A stretch of DNA of 13,772 nt from Desulfobacterales bacterium (GTDB taxonomy: Bacteria > Desulfobacterota > Desulfobacteria > Desulfobacterales > UBA5852). The position numbers and the translations under genes are program-made. Location: the NCBI GenBank assembly GCA_016735415.1, contig JAERRP010000741.1:1-13772 (forward strand). Direction: 5' to 3'. Below are positions 1 through 6,447 of the stretch, piece by piece; positions within the stretch are counted from its first letter, which is position 1; each line of letters opens with the position of its first letter. Under the pieces are notes generated by a model. It had not been told where the DNA came from, did no database searches, and saw only the letters and a list, made by a program, of their open reading frames with translations.

Positions 1-18
1 GATAAACCATCCAACAGA

Positions 19-47
19 AATACAGCAAAAGGCAGAAAGACTGTCAA
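19..47 (-). promoter_or_regulatory. Candidate sigma70-type promoter pointing out of the window to the left
   Basis: On the minus strand a perfect -35 TTGACA (42-47) is followed, after a 17-bp spacer, by TGTATT (19-24), which matches four of six -10 bases. It lies immediately beyond the point where the aldehyde oxidoreductase reading frame stops resembling its family. It may therefore drive a gene beyond the left edge. The call is from sequence pattern only. Confidence 0.4.
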
Positions 48-53
48 GAAAAG

Positions 54-542
54 GCAGGCCACCCGCATGCGGGCTCCACCGTTTTTTTCCTTGAGCAGGC
101 GTTCGGTGGTATAGGTGTCCTGCCCCCAGATATCGCCGGCCTCACAGAGTTCCGCCCGTCCCTGTCGGACGATCAGATAGACCGGCCGCGGGCTGATCCC
201 GGTGAAAAAAAGACCGTCATAGCCGCATTGTTTGATGGCCGGTGCAAAATTGCCGCCGCAGTTGGCATCCCCCCACCCACCGGTCAGCGGGGACTTACCG
301 GCCACCATCCAGCGACCCGTAAAAAGGCTCCCGCAGCCGGTCAGCAGCCCTGATACCATGGCCAGCACGTTTTCGGGGCCGAGCGGGTCGGCCCCGGGGG
401 GAATGCGGTCCAACAGCAGTTTGACCGCCAGTCCAATGCCGGAAAGCTGCGTTTCGTAGAATGCCGGCGGAAGGGTTTCTTCGCGCAGGGTGCCACGGGT
501 TAAATCCACCCATAAAATCTTGCCCAGATATGGCGTGCCCAT
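54..542 (-). pseudogene. Aldehyde:ferredoxin oxidoreductase, N-terminal fragment (probably truncated)
   Basis: Family enzymes oxidise aldehydes to acids with ferredoxin, using a tungsten bis-pterin cofactor. Translation from the ATG at 542 gives the typical AOR N-terminal domain: GKILWVDLTRG near residue 7, PPGADPLGPEN near 50, a KSPLTG motif near 85, then NCGGNF and CGYDG before residue 120. An SD-like GGAGG lies 4 bases upstream of the ATG. After about residue 163 (VAC, position 54) the expected IGPAGE motif is absent. The frame continues instead as a hydrophobic stretch up to the window edge, and no other frame restores the motif. A complete AOR is about 600 residues. I read this as a truncated remnant created by a rearrangement near position 54. 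Alternatively, an ATG at 68 with a GGTGGAG SD could start a different membrane protein there. The family call is firm; the truncation depends on sequence outside the window. Confidence 0.72.
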
Positions 543-853
543 GTGGCCTCCATGCAGCGATGTCGGGGTGAGGTGGCGGTTGCGTTTGTCGGCGGCGCGC
601 ATCCGCCGGCAAGGGCAGACTAATGAGAATTAACCCAAAACAAATTAGCGGTTCATTCTCGTTTTGTCAAATTGGAAATAGGGGTTGGTGCCGGATGGGC
701 CGGCCCATCCGAAATGAATCAGGCGCCATGATAAACGGCGACGGCATGCGGGCCAGCGCTTATCCATGCCGGCGTTCGGTCGCCCGCTCAGGCGATGTCG
801 GCCGGGAGGGATCAACCCGGACCGGCGATGGTGGTTCGACGGGCGGCAGGCTT
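543..853. other. Intergenic region between the AOR fragment and the secreted protein gene
   Basis: No convincing gene is seen in these roughly 310 bases. The right half is GC-rich and its open frames have atypical, low-complexity composition. The left half (620-670) is AT-richer and holds the promoter-like element listed separately. It also holds a spaced inverted repeat, GAGAAT (625-630) and ATTCTC (655-660), which flanks the -10 hexamer and could be an operator. Confidence 0.4.
642..670 (-). promoter_or_regulatory. Candidate promoter of the AOR fragment
   Basis: On the minus strand, TTGACA (665-670), a 17-bp spacer and TAATTT (642-647) lie about 100 bases upstream of the ATG at 542. The perfect -35 and spacing are persuasive, while the -10 matches only three of six bases. 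An inverted repeat GAGAAT/ATTCTC surrounds the -10 and may be a repressor site. Confidence 0.45.
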
Positions 854-1423
854 TCAGAATTCAAGCAGGGGCAGGGCTTCGGGTTTCTTGTCACGTTCGA
901 TCGGCAGAAACCGGACCCCTTTCTGCTGCCGGTCCACCATGGCTTCATTCACCTGGCGGGCGATGGGCGTGTAGTAGAAGGCCAGTTTCATGCGCTGGCC
1001 GCCTTCGGCTGATTTGAGTTTCATCTTGATATCGTGGTAGCGCCACCGATGGGTGGTCAGATCACCGGCCACTTCCCAGGAGGTTTTGGGAAAACCGTAG
1101 CGGGATTCCATGTAGTTGCGGAGATCGGCAAAAGCTTCGGGCGAATCGATGATCAGGTAGGCGGCAAAGAAGCGGTAACCATAGGTGCCGTAGATGACCT
1201 GCTTAATCCGAATGTTCTTGACCGTTCGCACCGTGCCTGGTTTTGTATAGAACCGCAACTTGTCTTTGCCATGCAGCATCTGGAAACCGTCCTGTTCGCG
1301 AATATCCGCGCCCCAGGGGAGACCCAGAAAGGCTTTCTCGAGGGGTTGACCCGCTACGGCATGGTGCCCGGTTAGAAAGGACACGGTCAGCAGCAATACG
1401 GTTATCAGACCATGGCGACGCAT
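854..1423 (-). CDS. Secreted periplasmic protein of unknown function (189 aa)
   Basis: I do not recognise the family. The start at 1423 is chosen because GAGGTG lies about 5 bases upstream and because it exposes a clear signal peptide: MRRHG, a hydrophobic core (residues 6-18) and a probable signal peptidase I site after HHAVA (about residue 25). The frame is open further upstream, but that stretch has no signal peptide. The mature part starts with a FLGLPWGAD motif, common in small Desulfobacterota periplasmic proteins. It then alternates aromatic and basic residues in a pattern suggesting beta strands (YGTYGYRFFAAYLII, WRYHDIKMKLKS, RMKLAFYYTP). No cysteines or catalytic motif stand out. 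It follows the response-regulator gene on the same strand after a 117-base gap, so the two may be co-transcribed. A substrate-binding or structural role is possible but unsupported. Confidence 0.75.
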   Translation of the reverse strand: MRRHGLITVLLLTVSFLTGHHAVAGQPLEKAFLGLPWGADIREQDGFQMLHGKDKLRFYTKPGTVRTVKNIRIKQVIYGTYGYRFFAAYLIIDSPEAFADLRNYMESRYGFPKTSWEVAGDLTTHRWRYHDIKMKLKSAEGGQRMKLAFYYTPIARQVNEAMVDRQQKGVRFLPIERDKKPEALPLLEF

Positions 1424-1509
1424 GCATTCACCTCGATGGGATCGATTGTGAACCCGGTTTGGAAATGAAAAGTGAAAGGACCCGGCACGGCGCGCGGCCG
1501 GAAAATGAT

Positions 1510-1526
1510 CCGTCTGGAAAAGACGG
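1510..1526 (-). other. Small hairpin downstream of the response-regulator gene
   Basis: CCGTCT and AGACGG form a perfect 6-bp stem around a 5-base loop, 15 bases past the stop of the regulator gene. On the minus strand the stem is followed by ATCATTTTCC rather than a clean T-run. It could be a weak terminator or a processing site between the two genes. Confidence 0.3.
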
Positions 1527-1540
1527 CCGATAGCCAACGG

Positions 1541-2677
1541 TCATTCAAGCTCGGCCATCAGTTTGGGGAATAAATTTTCAAGCTGGACTTTCATGTAAAA
1601 CCAATTGCCGTCCGGAGCGGTAATCCCCATCAGGCGCATATCAGCCACGGACTCCATTTGTGAAGACAGGATCAGGATCACGCCGTTTTTAGTGTGAAGC
1701 GTCAGGGCTTCACTGCCCTTGAAGCCGATTTGGGCGATGGTTTCTTCCGAGACCGAAAAGATACTGCTCATGCCTACGGCCAGGCGGCTTAAATCCAGTT
1801 TGCGGTTGGATTGGTCGGCCGCCAGAACATCCCCGTCCGTGTTTACGACCGCTACGGCCTGATAGCCTTTGATGCTTTTAAATTCCTCCAGGTGCCGCTG
1901 CAGAACCAGGTTAGTGGTTTCCAGATCCATCTGCGATGTGGTCGTGGTCGTGGTTTCTTCGAGAAGGACCCCCGGGCTGGTGGTAGACTCCTCTTCCATC
2001 AATGCCTCGGTTTCCTCCCGCATCCAGCTGGCCCCGGCCATATCCATCAGATGGGTCTTGACCCGGGTGCGGGTGCGACGGCGCGGCAGTTCCGAAAACT
2101 TGATGGCAATGCGGTCCCACTCCGAAATCTCGAGAGCGGCTTTCTCGCCGTTAAATCCCTTGAAATGGGCATCGATCAGGACCCCTTCATCGAAATAAAG
2201 ATACCCCCTGCCCTTGCCGGAGGATTTGACTTCCATGCGGCAGGTTTTCTGTTCGATTTCGATCAGGGGCAGGATGCTGGCCATGGTCATGCCCTTGTAG
2301 TTCATGCCTTCGTCGCGCAGGTTGAGCCCTACGAAAATGGCGGAGGCCAGCGCCCCGATTTCGAACGGTTTTTCCAGGTGGTAGAGAACTTCCTGCTGGT
2401 CCATCCGCTTGCGGAACCAGGGTTTGCCGTAATCGGTCATGACAATGCAGGGCGTACTGGCATGCTCCTGGGTGATGAAGGCCAGCAGTTCAAGACCGTC
2501 CAGCTTGGCGGTATTGATGTCGGTGACAAAAACAGCGACCTTCTCCCGGCTCAAAATATCGACCGCCTCTTCGCCGTCGGTGGCCGTCAATACCTCGAAC
2601 TGGTGCATCTTATCCAGACCGTCCTTGAGGGATGTTACGAAATCCGCATTTCCGTCGACGATAAGAACTTTATCCAT
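1541..2677 (-). CDS. Response regulator with receiver, DUF4388 and Roadblock/LC7 domains (378 aa)
   Basis: Residues 1-118 form a CheY-like receiver: KVLIVDGN at the N-terminus, phospho-acceptor D53 in VTDINTAKLDG, T81 and K103 in the LEKPF motif. The acidic pocket is incomplete at its first position (VDGNAD rather than DD), so metal binding may be altered. Residues about 126-200 (YKGMTMASILPLIEIEQKT, then YLYFDEGVLIDA) fit DUF4388, the PATAN-like domain of bacterial two-component proteins. After an acidic, threonine-rich linker (about 222-250, including six consecutive threonines), residues about 258-375 fit a Roadblock/LC7 domain, the fold of the GTPase regulator MglB. The start at 2677 is preceded by GAAGGG; the frame extends upstream, but that part has no regulator homology. 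Likely role: phosphorylation-dependent control of a small Ras-like GTPase or of surface motility. No GTPase is present in the window. Confidence 0.85.
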   Translation of the reverse strand: MDKVLIVDGNADFVTSLKDGLDKMHQFEVLTATDGEEAVDILSREKVAVFVTDINTAKLDGLELLAFITQEHASTPCIVMTDYGKPWFRKRMDQQEVLYHLEKPFEIGALASAIFVGLNLRDEGMNYKGMTMASILPLIEIEQKTCRMEVKSSGKGRGYLYFDEGVLIDAHFKGFNGEKAALEISEWDRIAIKFSELPRRRTRTRVKTHLMDMAGASWMREETEALMEEESTTSPGVLLEETTTTTTSQMDLETTNLVLQRHLEEFKSIKGYQAVAVVNTDGDVLAADQSNRKLDLSRLAVGMSSIFSVSEETIAQIGFKGSEALTLHTKNGVILILSSQMESVADMRLMGITAPDGNWFYMKVQLENLFPKLMAELE

Positions 2678-3002
2678 AATCCCTTCTTGTGTGTTGGGTC
2701 CCGAACCGGCCTGCTGCCCGGGGCGCTTACGGGTGCCACGCAAATCGATTATCGGCCGATGGCGTCGGAGGTTTAGCCCCTGGAACGGAATGATTGCTGG
2801 ACCGATGCAGGCCAGGGCGTCGTAATGCCTTGAAACCATATGGCATAATTTAATCCTTTTTTCAATAGAGCCAATTCGGCGCCATCTCCATTCAATATTT
2901 TTTTCAGGCCACCCTTAAAGAGGCTTCAGGCGTCACGGCTTTTCAAGCCGAGCCTGCCGCGGCCGGCGATGATTTGAACGTCCCCCGAAGCGTTTTCATC
3001 CG
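2678..3002. other. Intergenic region between the regulator and the chemotaxis remnant
   Basis: It probably holds the regulator promoter: on the minus strand TTGAAA (2860-2865), 17 bases, CATATG (2837-2842), which is weak. On the plus strand an open stretch without an ATG, from 2869 to the TAA at 3007-3009, reads through to VPRSVFIRC. It overlaps the ATG of the chemotaxis-receptor remnant by a few bases. This could be the tail of a lost upstream gene of the same operon, but I cannot name it. Confidence 0.3.
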
Positions 3003-3140
3003 ATGTTAAATCGATTTAAACTTTCAACCCGAATCATGATCCTTGGCATCGCCATTGTCGTCGGCTTCGGCGGCATTTTCGGCTGGCTCTACCCCAAGAT
3101 CAAGGGCGACATGCACGATGCCAAATATCTCAAGACCCGA
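3003..3140 (+). pseudogene. Methyl-accepting chemotaxis protein, N-terminal remnant
   Basis: From the ATG at 3003 the first ~46 residues are typical of a chemoreceptor start: a short basic N-terminus (MLNRFKLSTR), one transmembrane helix (about residues 11-29) and the beginning of a periplasmic sensor (GWLYPKIKGDMHDAKYLK). That string resembles Cache-type receptors of sulfate reducers. After KTR near 3140 the frame turns into low-complexity sequence with many W, P and R, as expected when a coding strand is read out of frame. HAMP and signalling domains are missing. The frame happens to stay open into the downstream nuclease gene, so automatic annotation could wrongly fuse the two into one 447-residue protein. 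The remnant is joined to a probable CheW tail. Confidence 0.65.
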
Positions 3141-3229
3141 TCATCTTTACGAAGGTGGCAACGGACGACAGCCTGGGCCTGGCCAATATGGACGGCCGGG
3201 TCAAAATCCTTCTGGATATCGACGGCGTT
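3140..3229 (+). pseudogene. Probable CheW C-terminal remnant
   Basis: Read two bases out of phase with the receptor remnant, this stretch gives IIFTKVATDDSLGLANMDG followed by RVKILLDIDGV. The last part closely resembles the C-terminal beta strand and helix of CheW (G-x-V-x-R-V-K-I-L-L-D-I-D-x-V), the coupling protein between receptors and CheA. There is no start codon context of its own and no N-terminal part. The abrupt change from receptor to CheW near 3140 suggests one deletion removed the rest of the receptor gene and most of cheW. The CheW assignment rests on this short motif from memory of the family. Confidence 0.5.
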
Positions 3230-3362
3230 CCCACCGGCGGCTTTCTTTTTCCTGAAAACGTGTGCTATGTTGCACGCGTTATCACCGTTCAGGCCAGCCA
3301 TCGGCAAGGCCCCCGGCGCTCGCGGCGGAAATCCGAAATGCCCATCCGGAGATACCCAGATC

Positions 3363-4346
3363 ATGAGCTTCCCCAAATTGCGTTCCCACCTGAAAGCCGT
3401 TCGTGTTGACGACCACATCCTCGCCGGTCGCAAAGGCAATAGTGAAAATGTCCAAAACAAAATCGTTATTCCCTTTCTGCAGACCCTCGGATGGGATCTG
3501 CTGCGGGATATGGATTTCGATCACCTGGGGCTGGATATCGTCCTTTTCAATCAGGGCCAACCCGCCATGATTGTGGAAGTGAAATCCTGGGGTGACAAAC
3601 TGGCCAATGATCTCAACCAATATCTTGAATTCAGCTATCGCTTGAACTGCCCCTGGATTTTCCTTTCGTCCGGCCGGGAAAATGCTTTTTACTGCGCCCT
3701 TTTTGACCAGACCGACTTTGCCAATGCCACCCCCCTGCTTGAATTTTCACTGGAAGACCTGATCAGCCGAAACGGCAGTACCATTTTTACCAATCTGGGC
3801 AGCCTGCTGGGGAAAAAGAACTTTTTCAAAGAGGGCGGAAGACTTTACAAGGGCGTGGCCGCCAAACTCGGCGACCAGAGTATTGAAGATGCACAGATCG
3901 AATTCGTAAAAACGGCCTCCCGGCAGGTACGGGGCGACCGCACACGCCAGTTGACCGTTGAAAGTTTTCTCTCCCAGCTGCAGCATCATTCCCGCCAGGT
4001 TTCCGGGGCACTGGTCTACCTCCACCACAAGATGGTCAACTTTCTGCAGATCAATGTCCGCCTCAACATCCGCTATCGCAACAAGGGCGTGGGCCTGGAG
4101 TATGAAGTGGTCGGCAACCCGGAAGATGAAGTCCTGTCACTTTTTGATGTCTTCCCGGAAAGTGGCCGGGTTACCTTCGGGCAGGAAGGCTGGAAAAGAC
4201 TCAATATTTCGATTGCCACCTTCGAGCAGATGAAAGGGCTTTCCCGCAAGGCTGAATCATTCACATGGGCCAGGGAGGTGGGCAGTGTGCTGGAGAAGGC
4301 CATTCGTGAAATCAATCTCTTTCCTTCAAGCGGGCCGGCCTGCTGA
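3363..4346 (+). CDS. PD-(D/E)XK nuclease-like protein (HsdR N-terminal-like, 327 aa)
   Basis: Residues about 25-110 resemble the N-terminal nuclease domain of type I restriction R subunits and of stand-alone proteins of that clan. E28 lies in NSENVQNKIVIPFLQTLGW, D58 in LGLDIVLF, and the E72-x-K74 pair in MIVEVKSWGD. Q86 follows in a helix, as in the HsdR QxxxY region. These are the expected PD-(D/E)XK catalytic positions. Residues about 130-327 form a separate region I do not recognise, without helicase motifs. No methylase or specificity subunit is nearby, so a classic restriction system is not supported. The start at 3363 is chosen because homology begins there; GGAG lies 11 bases upstream. 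A weak extended -10 (TGCTATGTT, 3263-3271) could be its promoter. The gene sits directly behind the chemotaxis scar, which suggests it arrived with, or replaced, the deleted genes. Possible roles are defence or DNA repair. Confidence 0.75.
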   Translation: MSFPKLRSHLKAVRVDDHILAGRKGNSENVQNKIVIPFLQTLGWDLLRDMDFDHLGLDIVLFNQGQPAMIVEVKSWGDKLANDLNQYLEFSYRLNCPWIFLSSGRENAFYCALFDQTDFANATPLLEFSLEDLISRNGSTIFTNLGSLLGKKNFFKEGGRLYKGVAAKLGDQSIEDAQIEFVKTASRQVRGDRTRQLTVESFLSQLQHHSRQVSGALVYLHHKMVNFLQINVRLNIRYRNKGVGLEYEVVGNPEDEVLSLFDVFPESGRVTFGQEGWKRLNISIATFEQMKGLSRKAESFTWAREVGSVLEKAIREINLFPSSGPAC

Positions 4347-4496
4347 TCTCCGGATCTTTGCCGACCAGCGGACAGGACTTCCGGCGATCCCATCCGGCGC
4401 CATGGCAAAAACGCTTTCCAACCGTTATTTCAAAACCCAAAACCAACTGAAAAACAGACCGTGCAACGCCACCGCTGGTCGGATCGGGAGGTTTCA

Positions 4497-4913
4497 ATGA
4501 AAAGCTATCGCCAAGAACTCTGGTTCGAGGTGCCCACGCGCCGGGCCTTCATCAATATCACCTCCGACGTGCAAAGGTGTATCGATGAAAGCGGAGTGAA
4601 AGAGGGTTTGGTGCTGTGCAACGCGATGCACATCACCGCTTCCGTTTTTATCAATGACGATGAATCAGGCCTGCACCATGACTATGATGTCTGGCTGGAA
4701 AAATTAGCCCCGCATGCGCCGGTATCCCAATACCGTCACAACGTCGGTGAGGACAATGCCGACGCCCACATGAAACGGCAGCTCATGGGGCGTGAGGTGG
4801 TGGTGGCCGTAACGGAGGGAAGACTTGACTTCGGCACCTGGGAGCGGATTTTTTATGGCGAATTCGACGGGCGCCGCCGCAAACGGGTCCTCGTCAAAAT
4901 AATCGGCGAATAG
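4497..4913 (+). CDS. YjbQ/UPF0047 family protein (138 aa)
   Basis: The protein matches the YjbQ family along its full usual length of about 135-140 residues. Visible signatures are the FINITSDVQ start, [18 protein letters not shown], a [20 protein letters not shown] block with conserved histidines, and the C-terminal [25 protein letters not shown]. coli YjbQ has weak thiamine-phosphate synthase activity, and the true function of the family is unsettled. The conserved His and acidic residues suggest a metal site. The start at 4497 has GGGAGG five bases upstream, so the longer upstream frame is rejected. It lies 150 bases after the nuclease gene on the same strand with no clear promoter between them, so co-transcription is possible. 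Confidence 0.9.
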   Translation: MKSYRQELWFEVPTRRAFINITSDVQRCIDESGVKEGLVLCNAMHITASVFINDDESGLHHDYDVWLEKLAPHAPVSQYRHNVGEDNADAHMKRQLMGREVVVAVTEGRLDFGTWERIFYGEFDGRRRKRVLVKIIGE

Positions 4914-5132
4914 GGGCCGCCCCCGCGTCCCCAGCCGGCGAATGCTTTGCCGCCGTATCCGACCATAAAAAAAGTCATGCCACCACGACGTCCCCGAGGG
5001 ATGTGAATTTTCGGTAGCTGCTGAATTCCGTTCAACCAATGCCACCCGTTCAAAAATTGTGTTTAATTACAGCGGGATATTGCCTTTTTTCCCGGCCGCT
5101 TCAGCTTGACACCAAGCTAAAGGATGTGCCAT
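4914..5132. other. Intergenic region upstream of the folate/redox cluster
   Basis: No gene is recognised. A GC-rich start (GGGGCCGCCCC near 4914) could form a very short hairpin after the YjbQ-family gene, but no T-run follows. An AT-rich patch at 5050-5080 and the TTGACA at 5106 are the only promoter-like parts. Confidence 0.35.
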
Positions 5133-5135
5133 ATG
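5106..5135 (+). promoter_or_regulatory. Candidate promoter upstream of metF
   Basis: A perfect TTGACA (5106-5111) is followed after 18 bases by CATATG (5130-5135), which matches only three of six -10 bases. If used, transcription would start near 5142, inside the small upstream ORF. That would leave metF with a leader of about 130 bases and the small ORF untranslated from this transcript. The call is weak. Confidence 0.3.
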
Positions 5136-5273
5136 TCGAAATTCTGGACGCGTCTATTCCAGCACACGGCGTGCCACGCCGGATTCGCCGCCGACACGCA
5201 TAACATACGATTCCGTCGTGGATCGACTGACGATAACCCACCGGTTCTCATGGAAGTGCAAAGGAACGATTGA
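5133..5273 (+). CDS. Small ORF overlapping the metF start (46 aa, hypothetical)
   Basis: This reading frame starts at ATG 5133, with AAAGGA and an 8-base spacing upstream. It runs without interruption to a TGA whose last base is the first base of the metF ATG (TGATG). The peptide starts MSKFWTRLFQHTACHAGF and ends with an acidic-basic tail. It has two close histidines and one cysteine (CH), but no membrane segment and no family I recognise. A good ribosome site together with a one-base stop/start overlap is typical of translational coupling. It may be a leader peptide, a small accessory subunit, or a remnant of an older gene. Its length alone is not proof of coding. Confidence 0.4.
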   Translation: MSKFWTRLFQHTACHAGFAADTHNIRFRRGSTDDNPPVLMEVQRND

Positions 5274-6193
5274 TGAGCGAGAGCAGACTTGCCAGGATTC
5301 TCAAAACCGGACAGTTCGCCTTCACCGGCGAGTTGGGCCCTCCGCGAGGGACCAATGTGGAAGCCGTTCGCAAAAAAGCCCAACCGCTGATCGGGATGGT
5401 GGATGCGGTCAACATCACCGACAACCAGACCGCCATGGTGCGCATGTCGAGTTGGGCCGCCGCCCTGATTGCCATTCAGGAAGGCCTCGAGCCCAATTAC
5501 CAGATGGTGTGCCGCGACCGTAATCGCCTGGCCATGCAAGCCGATGTGCTGGGCGCTTACGCCCACGGCATTATCAACATGCTGTGCCTTTCCGGTGACC
5601 ATCAGCAGTTCGGCGACCACCCCAATGCCAAAGGGGTCTATGACATCGATTCGATTCAATTGATTGCCATGGTGCGCAAAATGCGTGATGAAGGCCTTTT
5701 CCTGGGGGGCGCCAAAATCGATAAGCCGCCCCGGATGTTTCTCGGCGCCGCCGCCAATCCGTTCGCCGAACCTTTTGAATGGCGGGTGCACCGCCTGGCC
5801 AAAAAGATCGAGGCCGGGGCCGACTTCATCCAGACCCCGTGCATCTACAACATGGACAGGATGCGTGAGTGGGTGCGGCAGGCCAACGATATGGGGCTTA
5901 CGGAGAAGGTTTTTATCCTGGCCGGCGTAACGCCCATGAAGAGTCTTGGTATGGCGCGCTACATGAAGGCCAAGGTTCCGGGAATGGACGTGCCGGATGA
6001 AATCATCAAACGGCTGCAGGGGGTCGATAAAAAGAAACAGGCCGACGAGGGTATCAAGATCGCCTGCGAACAGATCGAAGAGTTCAAGGAATTGAAAGGG
6101 GTGGCCGGCGTTCACCTGATGGCCATCGAATGGGAACACCGGGTTCCCGAAATCGCCGAGCGGGCCGGCGTGCTGCCCCGACCGGAAGTCTAG
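5273..6193 (+). CDS. metF: Methylene-tetrahydrofolate reductase, MetF family (306 aa)
   Basis: The enzyme interconverts 5,10-methylene-THF and 5-methyl-THF, the last folate step of the Wood-Ljungdahl methyl branch. The protein is a single TIM-barrel MTHFR domain of normal length. Visible are the catalytic-type Glu20 in FTGELGPPRGTN, VNITDNQTA (about 47-54), the CRDRNRLAMQADVLGAYAHG block (80-99) and LCLSGDH (104-110), which corresponds to the family L-x-L-x-GD loop. The C-terminus (AGVLPRPEV) is at the usual place. ATG 5273 is preferred over TTG 5270: AAGGAA lies 7 bases upstream and the overlap with the preceding ORF fits. The stop codon TAG is inside the first bases of an inverted-repeat element. 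The partner gene metV is 1.9 kb downstream, separated by three redox genes. This bacterial type usually works with MetV as an iron-sulfur-linked reductase rather than an NADH enzyme. The electron partner here is inferred from the neighbours. Confidence 0.93.
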   Translation: MSESRLARILKTGQFAFTGELGPPRGTNVEAVRKKAQPLIGMVDAVNITDNQTAMVRMSSWAAALIAIQEGLEPNYQMVCRDRNRLAMQADVLGAYAHGIINMLCLSGDHQQFGDHPNAKGVYDIDSIQLIAMVRKMRDEGLFLGGAKIDKPPRMFLGAAANPFAEPFEWRVHRLAKKIEAGADFIQTPCIYNMDRMREWVRQANDMGLTEKVFILAGVTPMKSLGMARYMKAKVPGMDVPDEIIKRLQGVDKKKQADEGIKIACEQIEEFKELKGVAGVHLMAIEWEHRVPEIAERAGVLPRPEV

Positions 6194-6353
6194 TGCCCTG
6201 TCATACGCCAACTGACACATTTTACGCGTCCTTTGGCGTCCCTGCTGTGTTGCGACTTCAGTTACATAGCGCGGTTATGCGCCATCGTCGCGCCGTCAGG
6301 AACACCAAATGACTTCGCAATCTTACGCTATTTGTCACATGACAGGACACTAG
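6190..6353. repeat. 164-bp imperfect inverted-repeat element (MITE-like or REP-like)
   Basis: Both ends read CTAGTG(C/T)CCTGTCAT towards the centre: 6190-6204, and 6339-6353 on the other strand, with 14 of 15 bases paired. Inner parts are also partly symmetric, for example TTTGG(C/T)GT(C/T)CCTG. The centre holds a small hairpin, ATAGCGC and GCGCCAT, around GGTTAT (about 6266-6285). Folded as RNA, the whole element would form a long imperfect stem. No protein is encoded. It covers the metF stop codon and most of the gap before the cytochrome b gene. Such elements are usually repeated across a genome, but the window has only this copy. Confidence 0.75.
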
Positions 6354-6447
6354 GGAGAAGATGTCGGGTCCGGCAACGCCTGCCGGCGGCCGGCTGGATG
6401 CGCGACCCCGTCACGGCCCGCAGGGCTGACAGCTTCAGGAGATATTC

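Noticed and set aside
1868..1960. Short GTGGTCGTGGTCGTGG tandem repeat
   Set aside because: It encodes the threonine run in the linker of the response regulator and is explained by that coding sequence.
3003..4346. One 447-residue membrane-nuclease fusion protein
   Set aside because: Only the first 46 residues (receptor) and those from 3363 on (nuclease) look coding; the middle is another gene's tail read out of frame. Coincidental open frame.
5117..6220. 367-codon minus-strand open frame opposite metF
   Set aside because: Antisense shadow. It has His/Asp/Gly-rich composition and no motif, and metF on the plus strand is unambiguous.
6361..6429. 22-codon ORF (MSGPATPAGG...) just after the inverted repeat
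   Set aside because: Although GGAG lies close by, spacing is only 3-4 bases, composition is plain GC-rich sequence and nothing suggests a product.
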